A stretch of DNA of 64,000 nucleotides from WHTK01 sp965197795 (GTDB lineage: Bacteria > Chloroflexota > Dehalococcoidia > DSTF01 > WHTK01). The translations under genes were made by a program, and so were the position numbers. Shown here piece by piece: positions 58,873-64,000 of the stretch. A model generated the notes under the pieces. The model did not search any database. It was given only the letters and a program-made list of their open reading frames with translations, and was not told the DNA's origin. The stretch lies in NCBI GenBank assembly GCA_965197795.1, contig OZ240228.1, positions 62,001 through 126,000 on the forward strand, in the 5' to 3' direction. How positions within the stretch are numbered: the stretch's first letter is position 1; each line of letters starts with the position of its first letter.

Positions 58873-58988
58873 CGCACTCATCGGGCTGACCTTGGGGGCA
58901 CCCCCCTTGGCCTCGGGTCTTAGGCGATCTGAGCTACAACCTTGAGTGGCTAGGGCCGAGCTTTACTCTCTCGCGGTCAGGTCGAACG

Positions 58989-59810
58989 ATGAATCCCGAT
59001 TTGGCCCTACTTCGCGAGGACATAAATCACTGCTTGGTAATTGAAGCGAAGGGCGGAAGCAGCTTGAAGATGCGCCAGTTGGAGACCGCCTCCCAAATGA
59101 CTGCACAAGATCTTGCCCAAAGTGCGTATGTTTCGTTTGCTTCTACACAACCTCCTGCATTCACGTATGTAATCGTTTGCTTTGAAGCGGGGCGTGATGA
59201 GATTAGCGCTCGTTTGGAGGATGCTGGGCTGCCATTCGCCGTGATCTGTCTATCTAGAGACGAGATTCGGTTGGTCAGAGGCAGTATTAATGACTCTGAA
59301 TTGAATGCCTCCTTGGCCGTCGGTGTCCGGCTTCCGACTGGTGTGCCGTTTCCCCGCCAGTTCGTTCCTTTTGATAACAATTCAAGGCTGCCGGAAATAG
59401 CGGCAGCTGTGATCGCACATGTCGTTCAAGCAGTCTCCAGCGGCAATTCTCACTTCCAGGTCGAGGATGTCTTGAATTCAGCCATTCCCCTCTGGGCCCG
59501 TTTTCACCCCACTGAGAGACGTCAAATGTTGGGAGCATGCCTCCGCGTGCTCAATCGCCTACGGCAGAACACTGAATTCCGCCATGTATTGAGACCTTCC
59601 GGAGCTCCGAATGCGCCGAATCTCTATACCGTGACCCTCAGGATTCCAAAGCCTGGAGGCGGCGAGCGAGTTGTGCGACAAGAAACGCTTCACAACTGGG
59701 CAGAGCAGTTCATGCGCCAGATTGAAGATGCAGCGTTACCTCCGGGGACGCCAACTCCTGACGAAGGAACACAGGGGTATGTGGAGTGGTCGGAGTCAGC
59801 TGAAGACTGA
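58989..59810 (+). CDS. PD-(D/E)xK-motif protein, putative nuclease-like, low-GC island
   Basis: The protein has 273 residues. Right at the start, residues 3-4 are PD and residues 19-21 are ExK (HCLVIEAKGG), the spacing and strand context of PD-(D/E)xK nucleases. The rest includes YVIVCFEAGRDEISARL and a C-terminal helical part with HPTERRQMLGACLRVLNRLRQN. The reading frame stays open upstream to 58890 and reads NLEWLGPSFTLSRSGRT, so the true start may lie further left or the 5' end may be damaged. It is shared in composition and direction with the preceding unknown gene; a DNA-cleaving defence role is only inference. Confidence 0.55.
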   Translation: MNPDLALLREDINHCLVIEAKGGSSLKMRQLETASQMTAQDLAQSAYVSFASTQPPAFTYVIVCFEAGRDEISARLEDAGLPFAVICLSRDEIRLVRGSINDSELNASLAVGVRLPTGVPFPRQFVPFDNNSRLPEIAAAVIAHVVQAVSSGNSHFQVEDVLNSAIPLWARFHPTERRQMLGACLRVLNRLRQNTEFRHVLRPSGAPNAPNLYTVTLRIPKPGGGERVVRQETLHNWAEQFMRQIEDAALPPGTPTPDEGTQGYVEWSESAED

Positions 59811-59875
59811 CGCTCTTCGTCCCCCACCCACAACGCCTCGGCGCGGGTTTCGGGGGCGCGCATAACGGTTTTGCG

Positions 59876-59904
59876 TTGACCGCGTATGTGGGCCGCGATA
59901 CGAT
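59876..59904 (+). promoter_or_regulatory. Promoter of the thrC cluster
   Basis: TTGACC at 59876-59881 and TACGAT at 59899-59904 are spaced by 17 bases. The leader to thrC would be about 250 bases and contains the repeat copy and an attenuator-like hairpin. Confidence 0.6.
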
Positions 59905-59974
59905 ACGCAGGCTATGAGCGGACATAATGTGTCCTTCAGCCACAAAGACCGCCTCCCCGGTCTGAAAGCTCGCG

Positions 59975-59998
59975 TCCTTCGACAGGATCAGGATGAAC
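59975..59998. repeat. Second copy of the dispersed repeat (TCCTTCGAC-AGGATCAGGATGAAC)
   Basis: It matches the copy at 56390-56414 over most of its length. Just after it, GAACGGGTT occurs twice within 40 bases. The two copies bracket the lipoprotein and the low-GC island. Confidence 0.55.
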
Positions 59999-60125
59999 GG
60001 GTTCAACGCGCCCATGCCCAGGACGAACGGGTTGATAACGTCGCTGCTCGCGGCGACACTATGAGCATGGCGATGCCCCGGTCCGCTTAGGGCGGACAGC
60101 GCTAACCTATCCCCGCGCAACTTCC

Positions 60126-60146
60126 CGCCCGGTAGGGCGTTTTCTT
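60126..60146 (+). terminator. Attenuator-like hairpin in the thrC leader
   Basis: CGCCC and GGGCG around GGTA are followed by TTTTCTT, just 2-3 bases before the GAGGTG ribosome site. A nine-codon frame with three Met codons (60061-60090) lies upstream but lacks a ribosome site. Confidence 0.4.
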
Positions 60147-60162
60147 CTACGAGGTGTCGTCT

Positions 60163-61419
60163 ATGTCTTTCGCTAAAGCCCTGCGCTGCCGCGAGTGCGG
60201 CCGCGAATACGAACTTAATGCCAGCCACGTTTGCGAGTTCTGCTTCGGCCCGCTGGAGGTGGTCTACGACTACGAGGCGATGTCGAAGTCGATATCGCGT
60301 CAGAGCATCGCGGCCGGGCCGTACTCGATCTGGCGCTATCGGGACCTGCTGCCGGTCGAGGGCGAGCCGGTCGACCTCAACGCCGGCTTCACGCCGCTGA
60401 TCAAGGCGGAGCGCCTCGGCGAGCACCTGGGCCTGAACAACCTCTGGCTGAAGAACGACTGCGCCAACCCCACGTGGTCGTTCAAGGACCGCGTCGTCGC
60501 CGTGGCGTCGACCAAGGCGCGCGAGATGGGCTTCAAGACGCTGGCCTGCGCCTCGACGGGCAACCTGGCCAACGCGGTGGCGGCGCACGCGGCGCGCGCC
60601 GGGCTGGAGGCCTTCGTCTTCGTGCCCAGCGACCTCGAGGCGGGCAAGCTGCTGGGCTCGAAGATCTACGGCGCCAACCTGGTGGCCGTGGACGGCTCTT
60701 ACGACGACGTCAACCGCCTCTGCGCCGAGCTCAGCGGCAAGTATCCCTGGGCCTTCGTCAACATCAACGTGCGCCCCTACTACTCCGAGGGCAGCAAGAC
60801 GATGGCGTACGAGATCGCGGAGCAGCTGGGCTGGCGGGCGCCGGACCACTGCATCGTGCCGCTGGCATCGGGCTCGCTGTACGGCAAGATCTACAAAGGC
60901 CTTGAGGAGTTGACCAAGCTGGGCCTGATCGAGGAGAAGCAGACGCGCATGTCCGGCTGCCAGGCGGCCGGCTGCTCGCCGATCATCACGGCCTGGGAGA
61001 ACGAAACGCTGAACTTCCGGCCGGTACGCCCCAGCACGATCGCCAAGTCGCTGGCCATCGGCAACCCAGCGGACGGCTATTACACGCTGAAGACGATGGG
61101 CGAGACCAACGGCGCCGGCGCGGCGGTCAGCGACGACGAGCTCGTCGAGGGCATCCGTTTGTTGGCCGAGTCCGAGGGCATCTTCGCCGAAACGGCCGGC
61201 GGCGTGACCGTGGCTGGGCTCAAGCGTCTTGTAGCGGCCGAGCACGTCGGCCGCGACGAGCTGGTCGTCGCCTGCATCACGGGCGCCGGGCTGAAGACGC
61301 AGGAGGCGGTCGCCGACGTGCTGCCGCCTGCGCTGCACGTCGATTCGACGGTTGACTCGTTCGAGGCGGCGCTGTTGGAGCGCCACGGACCGCGCACGCC
61401 GGAAACGGCGCCGGTCTAG
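60163..61419 (+). CDS. thrC: Threonine synthase
   Basis: The protein has 418 residues. An N-terminal zinc-ribbon-like CRECG and CEFC pair precedes the PLP fold. The PLP Lys is in NPTWSFKDR, and the phosphate-binding loop follows as ASTGNLANAVAAHAA. It forms threonine from O-phosphohomoserine. ATG 60163 is chosen because GAGGTG precedes it by 10 bases. It is followed by NIL-domain and MoaD-like genes, a grouping that in other bacteria is tied to sulfur amino acid synthesis, so a role in using O-phosphohomoserine as sulfur acceptor is possible. Confidence 0.87.
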   Translation: MSFAKALRCRECGREYELNASHVCEFCFGPLEVVYDYEAMSKSISRQSIAAGPYSIWRYRDLLPVEGEPVDLNAGFTPLIKAERLGEHLGLNNLWLKNDCANPTWSFKDRVVAVASTKAREMGFKTLACASTGNLANAVAAHAARAGLEAFVFVPSDLEAGKLLGSKIYGANLVAVDGSYDDVNRLCAELSGKYPWAFVNINVRPYYSEGSKTMAYEIAEQLGWRAPDHCIVPLASGSLYGKIYKGLEELTKLGLIEEKQTRMSGCQAAGCSPIITAWENETLNFRPVRPSTIAKSLAIGNPADGYYTLKTMGETNGAGAAVSDDELVEGIRLLAESEGIFAETAGGVTVAGLKRLVAAEHVGRDELVVACITGAGLKTQEAVADVLPPALHVDSTVDSFEAALLERHGPRTPETAPV

Positions 61420-61488
61420 GCCGTGCAGTTTGTAGCCGGACTGCTGTATCTTGAAGGTACCTTGCGAGCAGCGAAGGGAAGTGCGTCG

Positions 61489-61731
61489 ATGGCAAAGATG
61501 CGCGTCAAGTTCACCTTCCCGTCGGACCAGATACGGGAGCCGGTGATCTATGAGGTTGGCAAGCGCTACGACCTGGTGACCAACATCCGGCGTGCTGACA
61601 TCACGGCTGAGGTCGCTTGGGCGACGATCGAGATTGACGGGACGCGAGAAAACCTGGAAGCCGGTATCAAGTGGGTCGAAGGGCTGGGTGTGCGCGTCGA
61701 TCCGATCGAAGACAGCATCCTCGAGGGGTAG
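61489..61731 (+). CDS. NIL domain protein
   Basis: The protein has 80 residues and consists of one NIL domain: RVKFTFPSDQIREPVIYEVGKRYDLVTNIRRADITAEVAWATIEIDGTRENLEAGIKWVEGLGV. NIL domains are ferredoxin-fold, ACT-like modules found in methionine ABC transporters and fused to ferredoxins. The free-standing form is found beside thrC and MoaD-like genes elsewhere, as here. The AAGGGAA ribosome site precedes ATG 61489. Confidence 0.8.
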   Translation: MAKMRVKFTFPSDQIREPVIYEVGKRYDLVTNIRRADITAEVAWATIEIDGTRENLEAGIKWVEGLGVRVDPIEDSILEG

Positions 61732-61799
61732 CGTGCCGTCCTTCGCGCCAGTCGGTTTAGAAACGCAGCGGGCCAACATGAGCCCGCCGGGAGTTTAGA

Positions 61800-62048
61800 A
61801 TGCCGTACTTGCTTGGAGTAATGATCAGCCTTTTGCTGCCCTTCGTGGCGCTCTGGCCCTGGTGGCTGTGCTTCGCCTGGTGGCTGCAGCGGGTCCCGCC
61901 GAACAGCAAGTCGATGGAGCACGCCGAGGCGATGGGATCGCCTCGGCCGCCGATCGAGTTGGTCGACGCGCGAGGCAACGTGCGACAGGAGTGGGCGGCA
62001 GACCTGGTGCAGCAACGGCTGCGTGGTATCGATAGCCAGCGGCGGTAG
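61800..62048 (+). CDS. Small membrane protein, unknown
   Basis: The protein has 82 residues. One hydrophobic Trp-rich segment (LLGVMISLLLPFVALWPWWLCFAWWL) is followed by a polar tail ending in RLRGIDSQRR. No family is recognised. It lies between the NIL-domain and MoaD-like genes on the same strand and may be an accessory membrane anchor, though this is only positional inference. Confidence 0.55.
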   Translation: MPYLLGVMISLLLPFVALWPWWLCFAWWLQRVPPNSKSMEHAEAMGSPRPPIELVDARGNVRQEWAADLVQQRLRGIDSQRR

Positions 62049-62087
62049 CCTGCCGGCCGACGAACGATAGGAAGCGAGCAAGAACGA

Positions 62088-62396
62088 ATGGCAGTTAAGG
62101 TGCGAATTCCGACGCCGCTGCGCGGCTTAACGCAGGACCAGGACGTGGTCGCCGGTGAGCCGGGCACGCTGGGCGACTGCATCGAGGGGCTGGAGTCAAG
62201 CTACCCCGGCATCAAAGACCGCATCTGTGACGACAGCGGCGAGCTGCGACGCTTCGTGAACGTCTACATCAACGGCGAAGACGTGCGCTTCATAGACGGC
62301 CTCGCTTCCGGCCTCAAAGAGGGCGACGAGGTCTCGATCGTCCCGGCCGTCGCCGGGGGGTCATTGCATGACGGCGGTCATTGCATGACGGCATGA
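62088..62396 (+). CDS. MoaD/ThiS-like sulfur carrier protein with C-terminal extension
   Basis: The protein has 102 residues. The ubiquitin-like fold ends EGDEVSIVPAVAGG at residues 90-91, the Gly-Gly that is adenylated and thiocarboxylated in CysO/ThiS/MoaD proteins. Eleven extra residues (SLHDGGHCMTA) follow. In CysO-type carriers the GG is terminal, so a protease would be needed, or the extension arose from the 17-base tandem duplication at this spot. VPAVAGG matches the CysO-like group, which serves cysteine or methionine synthesis. Confidence 0.8.
   Translation: MAVKVRIPTPLRGLTQDQDVVAGEPGTLGDCIEGLESSYPGIKDRICDDSGELRRFVNVYINGEDVRFIDGLASGLKEGDEVSIVPAVAGGSLHDGGHCMTA
62359..62392 (+). repeat. 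Perfect 17-bp tandem duplication at the end of the MoaD-like gene
   Basis: GGTCATTGCATGACGGC occurs twice in direct succession; each unit contains the inverted repeat GTCA and TGAC. Being 17 bases, it changes the reading frame after the Gly-Gly. Confidence 0.9.
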
Positions 62397-62420
62397 GGCT
62401 GCCGCGCTAGGTACGAATCG

Positions 62421-63020
62421 CTAGTTATCAGAAGAGCGGAGAGCGTCCTGTGTGGCGCTCTTCTTGGCGTTTTCCAGCAGTTCGGTGACGTCTCGGGATG
62501 AGCGTAGCTCGTGGACACGGATTTGCGGCGATAACGCGGCGATGCGCTCTCTGGTCACGCGGACGCTTCGCCTTTGATGCGATATCGACCACCACAGGAT
62601 CGACTTGCGGTCGAAGAAACTCAGGCGCCACGACTCCTGTGGGCCGCCTTCGTAATAGAGGGGCTCTCGCGTCCACGCCCTGCTGACCGTGCGCAGCAGC
62701 AGGCGCCAGAAGCAAACTCGCCAGGGCAGATGCAGCCAGATCAGCGTGTCGGCGGGTGAGAGGTAGACGTCGCTAATGCGGCTGTAACTACCAGCGAGCA
62801 CCCAGCCGTCGGGCGCCGCATCGAGCGCGGCCTGCACACCGGCGCGGAACTCATCGTCCGGCGTTTCGACCCAGTCTGGCTTCCAGAAGATGGCATCAAG
62901 GTCGACGCGGGACAGGCCGAGATGCTCGGAAAGATGTTTTGCGAAGGTGGTCTTGCCTGAGCCGGTAACGCCCCAGACGACGATGCGGCGCCCCAACTCA
63001 ACGGGCTGCGAGGCGGACAT
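62421..63020 (-). CDS. P-loop kinase-like protein (adenylate kinase/topology modulation FlaR-like)
   Basis: The protein has 199 residues. Walker A is WGVTGSGKTTFAKHLSE, followed by LSRVDLDAIFWKPDWVETPDDEF, the pattern of FlaR-like NTPases, and RVCFWRLLLRTVSRAWTRE. The lid region is long and basic. It transfers phosphate to an unidentified small molecule or is a regulatory ATPase. It lies convergent to the MoaD-like gene. Confidence 0.8.
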   Translation of the reverse strand: MSASQPVELGRRIVVWGVTGSGKTTFAKHLSEHLGLSRVDLDAIFWKPDWVETPDDEFRAGVQAALDAAPDGWVLAGSYSRISDVYLSPADTLIWLHLPWRVCFWRLLLRTVSRAWTREPLYYEGGPQESWRLSFFDRKSILWWSISHQRRSVRVTRERIAALSPQIRVHELRSSRDVTELLENAKKSATQDALRSSDN

Positions 63021-63039
63021 GCTTACTCCCGGCGCTGTC

Positions 63040-63459
63040 TTAGAGGTCGTTCGGCGTGGCGCGGTGAATGCGGCGGTCGTAGGGGTTGAGGGCGAGCCGT
63101 AAGGCCAGCACGCCGAAGCAGGAGAACGTCAGGATCAAAACGTAAGACTCCCAGTAGCCCAGCGATCGGTAGCCGATGCCGCCGACGTGGAAGACGACGC
63201 CGCCGGCGATGCCCGCCGCCAGCCAGAGCGCCAACGGCAGCAGCGAGAGCAGCAGCAGCCCGGCGCCGTGTCCGGCGGCCAGCCCGTAGGCGAAGAAGGT
63301 CCAGCCGGCCAGCACCAGCGCAAACGCCGCAATGTCGACCGCCCTCAGCTGACGCACTGCGGCAACCACGATATTGCCGAACGCGCCCGGCGCCGACTTC
63401 AATGAGTCGAGTGCGTCCTCGAAATCGTCACCGAAGAAATCCTGAAATCGCCCCGCCAT
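63040..63459 (-). CDS. Hypothetical membrane protein
   Basis: The protein has 139 residues from ATG 63459. A short cytoplasmic start (MAGRFQDFFGDDFEDALDSLKS) precedes three or four hydrophobic segments: VDIAAFALVLAGWTFFAYGLA, GAGLLLLSLLPLALWLAAGIA, then YWESYVLILTFSCFGVLALRLAL. No family is recognised. It lies 20 bases from the kinase-like gene on the same strand, so the two may be one transcript. Confidence 0.65.
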   Translation of the reverse strand: MAGRFQDFFGDDFEDALDSLKSAPGAFGNIVVAAVRQLRAVDIAAFALVLAGWTFFAYGLAAGHGAGLLLLSLLPLALWLAAGIAGGVVFHVGGIGYRSLGYWESYVLILTFSCFGVLALRLALNPYDRRIHRATPNDL

Positions 63460-63507
63460 GGTCGCTAATCGTAGTGCTGGTCCAGCTTGCCGAGTCAAGT
63501 CACCGAG

Positions 63508-64000
63508 TCACTGGCTGTTGTAGTGCTCGGCGCGCCAGCGGGTTTGCAGCGCCGCGATCTCGCGGCCGTCAACACCGAAGCGGTGCAGGACGTGCCTGAC
63601 GAACTCCAGGCTGGCTTCGAACCCGGGGTCGACCACCTCGGAGGAGCCTGCGCGGCGCAGCAGGTTCTGCGTCTCCGGTGTGCCGCGCGCCAGGACATCG
63701 AGGGCCGAGTTCGCCGCCTGCGCGTTGGCGGCGACGAGGTGCACGTCTTCGGCGGCAGGAAACGTGATCGCGACGATGCGGGCCTCCTGGATGCGGGCCA
63801 GCTCAAGCACTTCGGGCCGCGTCGCGTCTCCGAAGATGAAGGGTATCTCGGGATTGTTGCGCCTCACTCTGTCGAAGATGAAGGGATTGTTTTCGATGAC
63901 GACGAAGGGTAAGTCACGGCCGGTCAGGCTGCGCGCCAGGCCGCGGGCGGTGCTACCGTAGCCGCAGATCACCACGTGACGGTGCATCTGGTGCACCTCG
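63508..64000 (-). CDS. TrkA-N domain, C-terminal part of a cation:proton antiporter (KefB/CPA2-like), truncated by window edge
   Basis: The frame is open to the right edge. It starts with HRHVVICGYGSTARGLARSLTGRDLPFVVIENN, a dinucleotide-binding TrkA-N fold, and continues FIFGDATRPEVLELARIQEARIVAITFP. The usual GxGxxG is GYGSTA, with Ala in place of the third Gly. The C-terminal tail has no TrkA-C domain. In this arrangement the N-terminal membrane antiporter domain would lie beyond 64000. Confidence 0.7.
   Translation of the reverse strand, partial: EVHQMHRHVVICGYGSTARGLARSLTGRDLPFVVIENNPFIFDRVRRNNPEIPFIFGDATRPEVLELARIQEARIVAITFPAAEDVHLVAANAQAANSALDVLARGTPETQNLLRRAGSSEVVDPGFEASLEFVRHVLHRFGVDGREIAALQTRWRAEHYNSQ

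Noticed and set aside
59710..61779. Minus-strand open frame of 689 codons
   Set aside because: It lies antisense to thrC, whose motifs are clear; high GC gives long shadow frames, and the translation is Arg/His/Val-rich without domains.

Overview
This is a high-GC bacterial chromosomal window (about 70% GC in a sampled leuB line) with dense gene packing and no phage or insertion-sequence core. Gene content suggests a heterotrophic Chloroflexota member, possibly the SAR202/Dehalococcoidia side: a luciferase-like flavin oxidoreductase, paired Rieske oxygenases, many VOC and antibiotic-biosynthesis-monooxygenase-type proteins, a T-box-controlled ilv operon, and a VWA protein. That taxonomic placement is inference; no rRNA is present.

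Layout. 1-6.5 kb: a truncated TPP enzyme, a VWA protein, a HAD-like protein, an ABM protein and a broken alpha/beta hydrolase. 6.6-12.3 kb: an SDR epimerase followed by a methylcitrate-cycle-like operon (citrate/methylcitrate synthase, PrpD, PrpB) and an FMN alpha-hydroxy-acid oxidase, closed by a strong terminator. 12.3-17.9 kb: a SnoaL/PNPOx fusion, an ornithine cyclodeaminase-like protein, a cupin, a luciferase-like oxidoreductase, an ABM protein and a heavily frameshifted MFS transporter. 18.4 kb: tRNA-Leu(UAA). 18.6-25.7 kb: two divergent Rieske oxygenases, an NHL-repeat protein, an intact MFS transporter and a two-domain rhodanese whose catalytic Cys codon reads TGA. 26-29.8 kb: VOC proteins and an AraC regulator divergent from an NmrA/DUF1772 pair. 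30-40 kb: CobQ, an RRM protein, a fatty acid desaturase, VOC and fumarylacetoacetase-family genes, SppA, PRPP synthetase and a GNAT protein. 40-44.8 kb: SecA, HIT and MOSC proteins. 44.9-56.1 kb: branched-chain amino acid region (T-box, ilvB, ilvN, leuA, leuC, leuD, leuB) interrupted by a low-GC ParA cassette and by a methyltransferase/SRPBCC pair. 56.5-59.8 kb: a DUF4349 lipoprotein and a second low-GC two-gene island whose second product carries a PD-(D/E)xK-like motif. 60-64 kb: threonine synthase, NIL-domain and MoaD-like proteins, a P-loop kinase-like protein, and the end of a cation antiporter.

Reading frames at many loci are broken by single-base shifts or in-frame stops: roughly 19 lesions in 15 genes, most of them one missing base. 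Long core genes (secA, ilvB, leuA, leuC, leuB, thrC, cobQ) are intact. My rough count of broken versus intact genes is what randomly scattered consensus errors would give, so most lesions could be sequence errors; the MFS gene with four shifts stands out. The TGA in the rhodanese differs in kind because it falls exactly on the active-site cysteine, which makes it a candidate selenocysteine codon.
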